From: Hyphomicrobium sp.
GTDB taxonomy: Bacteria; Pseudomonadota; Alphaproteobacteria; Rhizobiales; Hyphomicrobiaceae
Length of the DNA stretch: 36,946 nucleotides
Assembly (NCBI GenBank): GCA_019748215.1
Contig: JAIEPV010000076.1
Location: forward strand, 1 to 36,946
Direction of reading: 5' to 3'
The position numbers and the translations under genes were made by a program. Below are positions 18,854 through 27,017 of the stretch, one piece after another. The notes under the pieces are model-generated. The model made no database searches. It was not told where the DNA came from and saw nothing but the letters and a program-made list of their open reading frames with translations. The first letter of the stretch is position 1; every line of letters starts with the position of its first letter.

Positions 18854-19576
18854 TCAATCCTCCGGTTCAAACGCATCGTCGTCACTCGTCAAGATTTCGA
18901 CGCCCATTGGGCCGGCAATGATGCCAATATCAGCGATGCCAAGAAACAAGCCGCAGTCGACGACGCCCGGGACGAGCTTCAAAGCGTCATCCAGCGCTTC
19001 GGGATCCTCGATCATGGAGAAGTGGCAGTCCATGATGTAATTACCGTTGTCGGTCACGAATGGGCTGCCATCCGGTGCTCGGCGCAGCACGATGGACCCA
19101 TCGCAGCCGCAATCAGAGGCCATGTCCGCGATCAACCGCTCGGTCGATCCCCGTCCAAACGGCACAACCTCGATTGGCAACGGAAAAGCACCCAGCGTTT
19201 CGACCCGTTTGGTGTGATCGGCGATGATGATGACGCGGCTCGACGCGACGGCGACGATTTTTTCACGCAACAGAGCCCCACCACCGCCTTTGATGAGGCG
19301 CAGTTCACTATCGAGTTCGTCGGCGCCATCGACGGTCAGATCGAGCAACGGGTCATCTTCGAGCGTCGTGAGCTTGATGCCGAGCGCTGCCGCCTGCGCC
19401 CGTGTGGCGTCCGACGTCGGCACACACACGATGTCGAGACCGGCACGCACCTTTTGGCCGAGCAAGTCGACAAATTTCGCAGCTGTCGACCCGGTCCCTA
19501 AGCCGATCTTCATGCCCGACTGCACGTGAAGGATCGCCCGTTCCGCCGCCGCTTGCTTCCACTCGTCCGCACTCAT
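18854..19576 (-). CDS. rpiA: Ribose-5-phosphate isomerase A
   Basis: Interconverts ribose 5-phosphate and ribulose 5-phosphate in the pentose phosphate pathway. 240 aa, near family length (220-235). Motifs: IGLGTGSTA phosphate loop, VDGADE with the catalytic Asp, and [15 protein letters not shown] 19576 ([11 protein letters not shown]) is the homology start; a frame extending to 19891 overlaps gph antisense and is not coding. First gene of the rpiA-DUF2059-gor group, divergent from gph. Confidence 0.94.
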   Translation of the reverse strand: MSADEWKQAAAERAILHVQSGMKIGLGTGSTAAKFVDLLGQKVRAGLDIVCVPTSDATRAQAAALGIKLTTLEDDPLLDLTVDGADELDSELRLIKGGGGALLREKIVAVASSRVIIIADHTKRVETLGAFPLPIEVVPFGRGSTERLIADMASDCGCDGSIVLRRAPDGSPFVTDNGNYIMDCHFSMIEDPEALDDALKLVPGVVDCGLFLGIADIGIIAGPMGVEILTSDDDAFEPED

Positions 19577-19787
19577 GCCGTCGGGTCTCCGCTTTTCTCG
19601 TGCTGCACCGGCTGCGCGGTGCGATGACCCGGCCGCAATCGGACCGTGTGCCGTGATCTTCGTGGCCCTTCTTAGGCCTGGCGCGACATGAAATCCAGCG
19701 ACGCAGCTGTCTTTGTCGGCTAGGAGATCCGACAATTGGGCTTTGCAATCGCCGTAGTCCTTCCTCAGCCAACACATGTGACGCCAT

Positions 19788-20453
19788 ATGCATCCTTGGA
19801 CGCTGGTTTTCGATCTTGACGGCACGCTGGTCGATACCGCACCTGATTTGGCTGCCGCCACAAACCACGTGATGGCGACGCTCGGGCTCACGCCGGTTTC
19901 AGTCGCCGAGATCCGGCCGTTTGTCGGTCACGGGGCGCTGGCCATGATGTCAGCCGCGGCGGCGACACACGGTCGCTTGCTGCAGGAGTCAGAACTCCAC
20001 GAGATGTTCGAGATTTTTCTCGAGCATTACAGCGCGCATATTGCCGATGTAAGCCGGCCCTACCCCGATGCCATTGAAACATTGCAGCGCCTGCGCGGCG
20101 CCGGCGCCACGCTCGCTGTTTGCACCAACAAGCTGGAACATCACGCCCGCCAACTGCTTACAGCGCTTGATATGACGGACTTGTTTGCCGCGATCACCGG
20201 CCGCGACAGTCTCGGCGTCTATAAGCCGGATCCAGGGCATTTCACGGGTACTGTCGAGCGCGCACGCGGGCTGCAGACCCATGCCATCATGATCGGTGAT
20301 AGCGAGACGGATATCCAAACCGCGAAGGCGGCTCGCGTGCCGGTGGTGGCTGTGGATTTTGGGTATAGCCAAGCGCCGGTTTCGACGCTCGGGCCCGACG
20401 CGATTATTTCGAGTTATCGTGGGCTAGAGCCGGCTTTGCTTGCACTGATGTGA
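19788..20453 (+). CDS. gph: Phosphoglycolate phosphatase (HAD family)
   Basis: HAD-superfamily hydrolase removing phosphate from 2-phosphoglycolate. 221 aa. Motif [11 protein letters not shown] near residue 8, motif II at AVCTNK, motif III Lys in YKPDP, and motif [15 protein letters not shown]. The ribosome binding site is weak. Divergent from rpiA across 211 bp; convergent with the DsrE gene, sharing a hairpin over both stop codons. The family has broad specificity, so phosphoglycolate is the default reading rather than proven. Confidence 0.87.
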   Translation: MHPWTLVFDLDGTLVDTAPDLAAATNHVMATLGLTPVSVAEIRPFVGHGALAMMSAAAATHGRLLQESELHEMFEIFLEHYSAHIADVSRPYPDAIETLQRLRGAGATLAVCTNKLEHHARQLLTALDMTDLFAAITGRDSLGVYKPDPGHFTGTVERARGLQTHAIMIGDSETDIQTAKAARVPVVAVDFGYSQAPVSTLGPDAIISSYRGLEPALLALM

Positions 20454-20484
20454 TGACGTCGTGTGCCTCGCGACGAAGTCATCA
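20451..20484. terminator. Shared hairpin over the converging gph and dsrE-like stop codons
   Basis: TGATGAC (20451-20457) pairs with GTCATCA (20478-20484). An inner GTCG/CGAC helix is separated by a 3-nt bulge. The arms contain the TGA stops of both genes. It looks like a bidirectional 3'-end structure, though without T-runs. Confidence 0.4.
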
Positions 20485-20859
20485 GTACGTCAGAACTTTG
20501 CTTTCACCCGACATGATCTGTTCGATGAAGTGCGCCGCGCCGACGACGCCATGACATTCTGAGATCATGTCATCGACGCACATGCCAAACAAATCGAGGC
20601 CCGGCGAGCAACAGTGAAATTTCACGCCGGCTGCGTGTGCGTCTTTGATGAAATCATGCGCGGTGCGCCCGTCACCGGCTTTCACGACAATCGACTGGGC
20701 GACACCGTTTTGCAGCAATTTGGCCGCGAGGCCCGTACAGATGACATCGACTTCGTAGTTCATCGAGGCGGCGACCATCGCCTGGAAGATCGGCGCGCCG
20801 ACTTCTTCCGGATGGCGCGGGTCGGTGTTGGCCATGATGATGATGAGCTTTTGAGACAT
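20482..20859 (-). CDS. DsrE-family sulfur-relay-like protein
   Basis: 125-aa cytoplasmic protein of the DsrE/DsrF-like fold: a first beta-strand KLIIIMANTDPRH, a long central helix, and a cysteine-rich segment HCCSPGLDLFGMCVDD near residues 82-97. In related proteins such cysteines bind persulfide sulfur. ATG 20859 has GAGG 5 nt upstream. It follows the RND exporter by 82 bp on the same strand, and a TusA gene lies just beyond the exporter, so a sulfur-trafficking role is plausible. Fold assignment is reasonably sure; function is inferred. Confidence 0.78.
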   Translation of the reverse strand: MSQKLIIIMANTDPRHPEEVGAPIFQAMVAASMNYEVDVICTGLAAKLLQNGVAQSIVVKAGDGRTAHDFIKDAHAAGVKFHCCSPGLDLFGMCVDDMISECHGVVGAAHFIEQIMSGESKVLTY

Positions 20860-20941
20860 CGGCGCCTCGTCAAAAAATCGCGTGCTGGAACATTAGGTCC
20901 AGACGGCATGGCTTCGCAACACCGACGACCGGCCGGTTGCT

Positions 20942-23260
20942 CTAGATTTGCCGCGAAATATATCGCCGATAAACGAGAATGGTTGCGGGCAAAAATACCA
21001 AGTCTGCGACGAGCGACGCGAGCAGCGTAATTCCGCAGACCATTCCAAAGGTGCGCAGCGACGGCAGGTCCGAGAAGATCGTAACGCCCAAACCAAACGC
21101 CAGCACGATCGTCGTCAGAATAATGGCGGGACCGACCAAAACCCGGGCTCTGCGAATGGCCGCAACCGGTGAATCGCCGACAGCTTCTTCGAGTCGCAAG
21201 CGATTGAGAAAGTGGATCAGCGCATCGACACCAAGGCCGAACACCACCAGAAGCGCGACCACCGACGAAAACTCAAGCCCGCCGCCCTGCAGCCAAAGCA
21301 CCGCACCTGAGGTCACGACCGGAAACAACCCCGGCAGTAGACTGATCACTCCAACGAAAACCGATTTGAATGCGATCGACAGCAGGATCGCCGCAACCAG
21401 CACGCACAACGGCAAACTCTCGTTGAGCTGAGTAATCATGCGGTGGCTGTTGCGCGCCGCAAGTGCCGGCAGCCCGGTGACTGAAATCTCGAAGCCGGGA
21501 TTGGCGGCGCGAACGGGCCCAAGCGTTGCATCGACTTTTTCGACGAGTGGCAGGATTTGGCTCGCGTCGACGTCCGGCAGGCGTCCTGTCACGAGCACGG
21601 CTTTCTCATCGCCCTCGTCCTTGGCGATGAAACGGCGCACCAAATGGTCGGGCAGCAGACCAACATACTTTTTGATTGTCTCGACGTTGTCGTCGCCGTT
21701 TTCACGCAGCCAGCGTCTGAGGCTCTCGATCGACCAGACGTTGCCAAGCCCGGCGGCACTCTCCAAGGCTTTGTGGGTGGCCTCTATGACAGCCAGGGGA
21801 CCGGCGTCATAAAGTGTCTCCGCGCCTTTCCACCGGATCATGACGTGGAACGGGTTGGCCCCGGTCAATTTGCTGTCGAGGCGGCCAGAGGCGTCGAGCG
21901 CTTGCTCGCGATCAGGAACTTGGTCGGCGAGGCGATAACGCGGCTCGAGCTGAAGATAGGCCGCCGTGAAGATGCTAAAAAGCGTGAAGCCGAGCAGGGT
22001 GTAGGCACCCGGATGGCGGACTACGCGATCGACGACGGCGCCAACGAACGTGCCAAGTGCGTCCATCATGCCGTCGGCCGGCGTCGCGTCACGGGCGAGC
22101 TTCTGTTCATTGCGGATGAACAAAAGCGCCAGCAGCGGCAAAACAGCAACGACGGCGACGAACGAAATACAGACCGACATGGCGCCGGCTTGTCCGAACG
22201 TGCGGATCAGGCCTGATTCCGAAAACAGCAAAGCCAGGAACGAAAGCAGCGCGGCACTGTGGGCCAGAACGCAAGCCGGCCCGACGACCGCGACCGCAAA
22301 CTTGACGGCCTCGTATTTGGTGTCGCCTTCGCGCAGCCGGATCCGGATCGCCGACACCATCTGCATACTGTCGGCAAACCCCATGACCATGATCAATGGC
22401 GTCATGACGTTCAAAAACAGGTTGAGCTTGAAATTCATCCAGCCGAGGAGGCCGAGCGACCACGCCACCGCGATGACCGGGGGCACCGCCGCAACCAGCA
22501 TCAGCGATACGCGGCGGAAAAACACCGCGGCAATGACGGCGCCAAACAACAACCCCATGCCATTGTAGACAAGCTGATCGCGTTCGACGGCGTTGCGGAT
22601 CTCGAGTTGCATGACCGGCGCACCGGCGAGCCGCACCGTCAAGGCTGCAGGCGTCAAATGCTGCTTGGCTGCCTTCTCGATTTCGCCGATGACGACACTC
22701 GGCGTTCGCTCCTTCACGACTGAGCGATCCAAGGCGAGCACCATCAAGGACAGCTGGCCGTCGTCGGAGAGAAATTTACCCTTGACGATATCGTTGGATT
22801 TCAGCGCGGCAATAACCGCCGGAAGTGCAGCGTCATCAGGCAACTCGTCCGGCACAAGAGGTGCTGCGTAGCCACTCGCATCAGGTTTGGCCCGGGCCGA
22901 CAGCATCGACACGATGCCGGAGACCCCTTCAACCAGCTGCAAGTCTGCCGCCGTTTCAGCCAAGGCCTGGAGACCTTGCCTGGTCAGCAGCTTTTCACCT
23001 TCGACAACGACCAGCACGTCGTATTCGCTCGACGGAAAACGGCGATCGATTTCTTCGTACTGGCGAAACTCCGGCGTGTTTGTGCGGAACAACTCAGACA
23101 GACTGTCATCGACCGCTAGACGTGTCACACCGATCGCCGCCAGGAGTGTCAAAATACCAATGACAACGGCTGAAATGTAAGGAGCGGTGAGGGCGATCAG
23201 CCCGATTTTCTCAAGCCCGAACGTATACAACAACGAACGGCTAGGCTCTTCGGGCTGCAA
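20942..23260 (-). CDS. RND/MMPL superfamily transporter
   Basis: 772 aa from a TTG start. Two related halves, each with one N-terminal span, a large periplasmic domain and a bundle of spans: first bundle about residues 240-400 (MGFADSMQMVSAIR), second about 630-770 with GLGVDALIHFLNRLR, the proton-relay Asp region of RND/MMPL proteins. This is the sterol-sensing/patched-like class rather than AcrB type, and no periplasmic adaptor or outer-membrane channel is adjacent. The TTG at 23260 is preferred because GGGGGAG lies 7 nt upstream; an ATG at 23329 would add 23 Arg/Gly-rich residues. The substrate is unknown. The neighbours (DsrE-like, TusA) hint at a sulfur compound, and HpnN-like lipid export is the other option. 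Confidence 0.82.
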   Translation of the reverse strand: MQPEEPSRSLLYTFGLEKIGLIALTAPYISAVVIGILTLLAAIGVTRLAVDDSLSELFRTNTPEFRQYEEIDRRFPSSEYDVLVVVEGEKLLTRQGLQALAETAADLQLVEGVSGIVSMLSARAKPDASGYAAPLVPDELPDDAALPAVIAALKSNDIVKGKFLSDDGQLSLMVLALDRSVVKERTPSVVIGEIEKAAKQHLTPAALTVRLAGAPVMQLEIRNAVERDQLVYNGMGLLFGAVIAAVFFRRVSLMLVAAVPPVIAVAWSLGLLGWMNFKLNLFLNVMTPLIMVMGFADSMQMVSAIRIRLREGDTKYEAVKFAVAVVGPACVLAHSAALLSFLALLFSESGLIRTFGQAGAMSVCISFVAVVAVLPLLALLFIRNEQKLARDATPADGMMDALGTFVGAVVDRVVRHPGAYTLLGFTLFSIFTAAYLQLEPRYRLADQVPDREQALDASGRLDSKLTGANPFHVMIRWKGAETLYDAGPLAVIEATHKALESAAGLGNVWSIESLRRWLRENGDDNVETIKKYVGLLPDHLVRRFIAKDEGDEKAVLVTGRLPDVDASQILPLVEKVDATLGPVRAANPGFEISVTGLPALAARNSHRMITQLNESLPLCVLVAAILLSIAFKSVFVGVISLLPGLFPVVTSGAVLWLQGGGLEFSSVVALLVVFGLGVDALIHFLNRLRLEEAVGDSPVAAIRRARVLVGPAIILTTIVLAFGLGVTIFSDLPSLRTFGMVCGITLLASLVADLVFLPATILVYRRYISRQI

Positions 23261-23563
23261 AATATAACTCCCCCCGACCGCGTGCGCCGGACCGCCTCCT
23301 GCTCGACGCGCCCTCAGCTCGCGCTGCACGACCGCTCGAGTTCAGTCTCGCATGGGGCACAGACCGGACTTTCGGAATCGCCACATTGAGGTGCGGACCG
23401 TCGCATTCCCGGCGGTCGTGCGCAAGGCCCGGAATTGACACCGGCCGGTCTTGTGATTGTGCGCGCCGCCGCTTGCTTGTAGCCTCGCGCTTGCACGGCA
23501 TCACATTCCGCAACCGGGCGTCATCCCAACCTAAGCCGATACCCCTCGAACCCGAGCCAGTCC
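23261..23563. other. Intergenic region between the RND transporter and tusA
   Basis: 303 bp holding the divergent promoters of the exporter and tusA. I see no RNA gene or clear hairpin. Long frames crossing it are extensions of neighbours or antisense. Confidence 0.35.
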
Positions 23564-23788
23564 ATGCCCGATCGCATTATCGATACATCCGGGCTGTCGT
23601 GCCCATTGCCTATTTTGAAGGCCAAGAAAATGTTGACCGGCATGGCGGTCGGCAGCGTCTTGGAAGTGGTCGCGACGGACCCGGCCGCCCCCGCCGATTT
23701 CATCGCTTTTTGCAAAGCCACGGGACATACCTTGATCGAAAGCGTGAGTGCCGATCGGAGCTATCGCATTTTAATTCGCCGAGCCTAG
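23564..23788 (+). CDS. tusA: TusA-family sulfurtransferase/sulfur carrier
   Basis: 74-aa small sulfur carrier. The hallmark CPxP motif is present (LSCPLPILKAKK, Cys near residue 13), followed by the ferredoxin-like TusA fold (GSVLEVVATDPAAPADFIAFC). The cysteine carries a persulfide in tRNA thiolation, molybdenum cofactor synthesis or dissimilatory sulfur oxidation. With a DsrE-like protein nearby, the last role is possible here. The ribosome binding site is weak. Length matches the family, and a longer overlapping plus-strand frame is a shadow. Confidence 0.9.
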   Translation: MPDRIIDTSGLSCPLPILKAKKMLTGMAVGSVLEVVATDPAAPADFIAFCKATGHTLIESVSADRSYRILIRRA

Positions 23789-23935
23789 CTGCGATGAATG
23801 GCCGACACCCTCTGACCTGTGGCGCGGCGTTGGCGCAGTCTCGCTGCGTCGATGACGCCGGAAGGCCGCCGACTGGAACGACACAAACGACGCGCATTAA
23901 GCTGCTAACGCGGTTTTTTCCAACGCCGGGGCAGC

Positions 23936-23964
23936 TTGACAGTGGATGGCTGCCACTCTCATAA
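23936..23964 (+). promoter_or_regulatory. Sigma-70-like promoter of tRNA-Val
   Basis: A perfect TTGACA (23936-23941), a 17-bp spacer and TCATAA (23959-23964), placing the transcription start about 10 bp before the tRNA. Position and spacing fit well; the -10 box is imperfect. Confidence 0.6.
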
Positions 23965-23980
23965 CGGCGCGTCAACGGAC

Positions 23981-24055
23981 GGGCGGTTAGCTCAGCGGTA
24001 GAGCACACGCTTCACACGCGTGGGGTCATAGGTTCAATCCCTATACCGCCCACCA
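23981..24055 (+). tRNA. tRNA-Val (anticodon CAC)
   Basis: Complete cloverleaf. Acceptor GGGCGGT pairs with ACCGCCC. D-stem is GCTC/GAGC. Anticodon stem CACGC/GCGTG encloses the loop TTCACAC, anticodon CAC. T-arm is ATAGG-TTCAATC-CCTAT. Discriminator A is followed by encoded CCA (24053-24055). It forms the left border of the accessory region; tRNA 3' ends are common integration targets. I did not find a second copy of its 3' end within the window. Confidence 0.96.
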
Positions 24056-24121
24056 TTTTATCAAACAGATTGCGACAGTTACGAAGTGATGATTTTCTCC
24101 GGTGTACTTGGCACGTCTCGC

Positions 24122-24142
24122 TGGGAAGCACATGGGAAGCAC
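24122..24142. repeat. Tandem 10-bp direct repeat beside the tRNA
   Basis: TGGGAAGCAC occurs at 24122-24131 and again at 24133-24142, separated by one base. It lies 67 bp past the tRNA-Val end, where a tRNA-targeted element would have its recombinase sites. Function unknown. Confidence 0.5.
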
Positions 24143-24195
24143 CGAAACCGCAATTGTTCTGGCTGCCCGGCGGCAACACTGTTGATTGAAAAATG

Positions 24196-24403
24196 TTAGC
24201 GCAATGACTTTGCCAACGCGCGGCACACCGCGACCAACGCTGAAATCATCTGCCGGTCTGTTATTGCTTCGCGCGTGGAGTCACCGGTGCGGTAAAAAAT
24301 TCCAGTTGCCGTTTGGTGCGCCCCTGTTGGCGGCGCCGTCATCCCATCCGGCAAGGCGCCTTACCGCTCACCGATGGCGACCGGTCTGCTCCGGTGAACC
24401 GAT
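24196..24403 (-). pseudogene. Decayed copy of the HGGxSTG-type gene
   Basis: Translated in shifting frames, this stretch matches the intact gene at 34505-34795. SPSVSGKAPCRM corresponds to SPSVNGKARCRM. After a frame change, GAPNGNWNF corresponds to GAPSGKRNG. After another, STREAITDRQMISALVAVCR corresponds to FTRKAIADRKLVSALIAECK. The reading ends at a TAA (24196-24198) at the equivalent place. At least two frameshifts make it non-functional. It is a divergent relic, not a recent duplicate, and shows an earlier related element sat next to the tRNA. Confidence 0.7.
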
Positions 24404-24449
24404 GCCAAGCTGAGCGAGCGAAACCGGATATTTCCAACCTCGATTGAGG

Positions 24450-24865
24450 AGATGAGGGAATGGCACGAACCGATTTACGACGGAGCAGATCATCGGACTT
24501 CTGCGGGAAGCGGAGGTTCGATACGATCTCTACTGCCTTGTGTTTCATCCTCGGCATCAATGTCTTCGTCATGCAAAAAGCCATACTTCGAGTCGGACCA
24601 CGTCAGTGGAGGTGGGTCAGATGACACCCGGACTGATACCCACCTTGTGCGCGGCGCACCCAGCGGCAAGTTCGTTCGCTCGTAAGATGCCATGCACCGA
24701 TATATCGTCGCCGGTTCGCACCACGCATGTGCGGGCGCCATCGCGAGCGATGAAAATCTTGTTCGTAATGTCAGCAAGCAATGGCTTGGGGTCGACGCAA
24801 GTCGCCCAAACATCAAGCGCTGCAATACGGGCGACCAAGGCATCGGAGTTTGGATGTTCGGTCAT
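24450..24865 (-). pseudogene. Decayed choline kinase / APH-type phosphotransferase
   Basis: From ATG 24865 an 82-residue frame matches the N-terminal lobe of LicA/choline-kinase-like enzymes: LLADITNKIFIARDGARTCVVRTGDD, then GILRANELAAGCAAHKVGISPGVI. It stops at 24617. Downstream sequence in other frames retains scraps that may continue it (KYGFLHDEDIDAED or the +1 frame FCMTKTLMP), but no catalytic HGDxxxxN or IDWE motif is found. It is therefore a truncated, frameshifted relic; the 24450 boundary is approximate. It lies downstream of the betaine transporter operon, fitting a lost choline/betaine-related gene. Confidence 0.6.
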
Positions 24866-25043
24866 GCGCGCGAACTCGGCGCTATTGACACGTCGAGTGG
24901 TAGCGAAACCGTTTGTGCAATCTCGCTGTCAAAGCGCTGCCCACTTTCTGGTTCGTCACGCATAAGAGCCATCAAATCGTGCGGTGAAAGACCGGTTAGC
25001 GCCAAACGTAGTGGCGTACTATAGACCGGCGTAGCAACCCCGA

Positions 25044-27017
25044 TCACGCCACGCCAAGCCGCATACGATCTGTTGCGGCACGTAAAAGCCGATCGGCAAC
25101 GATGCCGACGAAGGCGATCGCAAAGCCCGCCGTGATACCGCGGCCCGCGTCGGCTTTGGCGAGAGCAATAAATACTTCCTGACCGAGATCGCGCGTGCCG
25201 ATCATCGCGCAAATTATGACCATGCTTAAAGCCAATAGGACAGTTTGATTGATCCCTAGCATAATTTCGGGCAGGGCGAGTGGCAACTGAACCCTCCAAA
25301 ACATTTGACGCCGCGAACACCCGGCGACGGTTGCCGCCTCGATCAGACTTTCTGGGATCTGTCGAATGCCGTGATTGGTGTAGCGGATCGCCGGCACGAT
25401 CGCGAACAGCACGGTCGCGATCAGTGCGGTCACGTCCCCCACGCGGAACAACATCACAACGGGGATGATGAAGCAGAACGATGGCAGCGTCTGCAGCGTA
25501 TCAATAATCGGAGTTATAGTCGCTTCGACGCGATTGCTGCGCGCCGCCATTATGCCAATAGCCATACCCAAGGACGCCGAAATGATGACCGCCACGGTAC
25601 ACAGATAAAGCGTTGCCATTGTTTTTTCCCACAGGCCCGTAGCTGCGCAAAACATGGTGAGCGGCACGACGAGCACTGCAAGGCGCACGCCTCCGAGCCT
25701 GTAGCCGGCCAAACCTATTAGGATGACCGCGCCGAGCCAGGGAACGCCCTCGAAAAACATCCGGATCGGGTTCAGTGCATAAAGAATGAGAACAGTGCGA
25801 AAAGCCTCGATCGCATCGAAGAAATTCACCGTTATCCAGTCGACGGCGACCTTCCACCAAGGTGCCGTCGATATGGTCAGCGAAGCGGGAACGTCGGCGA
25901 GTGATGGAACGACTGTGCTTGCGAGCGTTGTAACGAGCAAAACTCCACATGCCAGCAACAGCATCGAATAGCGCTGCCACACTGGTGCGCTGCGATCGAC
26001 AATCGTTGGCCTCTTGACCGCCGCCGCGTTGCTCAAGCGATCAAGAACAATTGCGAGTGCCACGATGGCTAACCCCGCCTCCATGCCCTGACCAATTTTC
26101 AGCGCCCGCAGTGCGAGCAAGACATCATAGCCGAGGCCGCCCGCGCCGATCATCGACGAAATGATCACCATATTCAGTGCTAGCATGATCACCTGATTGA
26201 CGCCGATCATGAGCGACGGCCGCGCAGACGGTAGCAAAACGTTCAAAAGCTTTTGCCTCTGAGTGCAGCCGACCATCTCACCGAGGTCGTCGATCTCGTG
26301 CGGTATGCGCTTCAAACCTAGGACGGTGGCGCGGACCATTGGCGGTGTCGCGAAAATCGCGGTCGCCAGCATTGCGGATACGGGGCTGTTTCCAAATAGC
26401 AGCAACATTGGAATGAGATAAGCGAATGTCGGCATCGTTTGCATAAGATCGAGCATTGGACCGACAATGTAGCGGTCGATCGACGGCTTCCGGAAAGCCA
26501 ATGTCCCGAGCGCAACCCCCGCTACAATGCAAAGAGGAACGCTTATTGCTATCAACCCGAGCGTCAGCATCGCACTTGTCCATTGGCCAAAAAGCGCAAT
26601 GTAGAGTATGCATCCGGCCGATAGCGCCCCAAGCTGGAAACCACCGAGCGCATAGCCGGCGATGGCGAACGCTGCGCAAATGCCGACCCAAGACAATCGC
26701 GGAATGAGCACTGCTTCAGGGCCAGCGCCGATTTTCCATCCTTTGGCCAAGAGATTGAACGCCCAGTTCAACGGGACTGCAAACACTTCGGTGAGACCGC
26801 GCGTGAACCAAGAAAAATTGACCTTCAGCCAGGCCATCAAAACTGAAGTCCATTCAGCGAATGGCAAGATAGCCTTGGTTGGATAATAGACGGCCCAAGG
26901 CGCGAAATCCGGTCTTACATAAAGCAAAGTCACTCCGAGGATCGCTGCAATCCAAATGATAGTCCAGCGAGGAACCGGCATCGCCTGTTGTGGGAAGCTT
27001 TCCACAGACAACGTCAT
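25044..27017 (-). CDS. proW: Glycine betaine/proline-type ABC transporter permease, tandem fusion (ProW-like)
   Basis: 657-aa inner-membrane permease made of two consecutive ProW-like units. First unit: about residues 1-330, with loop KRIPHEIDDLGEMVGCTQRQKLLNV. Second unit: about 345-657, with the equivalent RQIPESLIEAATVAGCSRRQMFWRV. Each unit has the EAA-type loop contacting the ATPase, followed by GINQ..LALxMVII. A typical ProW has only one unit, so one polypeptide may supply both halves of the channel. Its ATG overlaps the proV stop by 4 nt (27014-27017). Uptake of a betaine-like osmoprotectant is inferred from the whole operon. Confidence 0.9.
   Translation of the reverse strand: MTLSVESFPQQAMPVPRWTIIWIAAILGVTLLYVRPDFAPWAVYYPTKAILPFAEWTSVLMAWLKVNFSWFTRGLTEVFAVPLNWAFNLLAKGWKIGAGPEAVLIPRLSWVGICAAFAIAGYALGGFQLGALSAGCILYIALFGQWTSAMLTLGLIAISVPLCIVAGVALGTLAFRKPSIDRYIVGPMLDLMQTMPTFAYLIPMLLLFGNSPVSAMLATAIFATPPMVRATVLGLKRIPHEIDDLGEMVGCTQRQKLLNVLLPSARPSLMIGVNQVIMLALNMVIISSMIGAGGLGYDVLLALRALKIGQGMEAGLAIVALAIVLDRLSNAAAVKRPTIVDRSAPVWQRYSMLLLACGVLLVTTLASTVVPSLADVPASLTISTAPWWKVAVDWITVNFFDAIEAFRTVLILYALNPIRMFFEGVPWLGAVILIGLAGYRLGGVRLAVLVVPLTMFCAATGLWEKTMATLYLCTVAVIISASLGMAIGIMAARSNRVEATITPIIDTLQTLPSFCFIIPVVMLFRVGDVTALIATVLFAIVPAIRYTNHGIRQIPESLIEAATVAGCSRRQMFWRVQLPLALPEIMLGINQTVLLALSMVIICAMIGTRDLGQEVFIALAKADAGRGITAGFAIAFVGIVADRLLRAATDRMRLGVA

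Noticed and set aside
23386-23964. 192-codon plus-strand frame overlapping tusA
   Set aside because: It is out of frame with the clear CPxP protein and has no recognisable content.
24540-24965. 141-codon plus-strand frame past the tRNA
   Set aside because: It is antisense to the kinase-like relic, which has recognisable N-terminal motifs; no ribosome binding site was seen.
24866-25043. Possible short minus-strand gene between the permease and the kinase relic
   Set aside because: An open stretch (TGLSPHDLMALMRDEPES) is present, but it has no clear start or known family and is part of a longer frame shadowing the permease.
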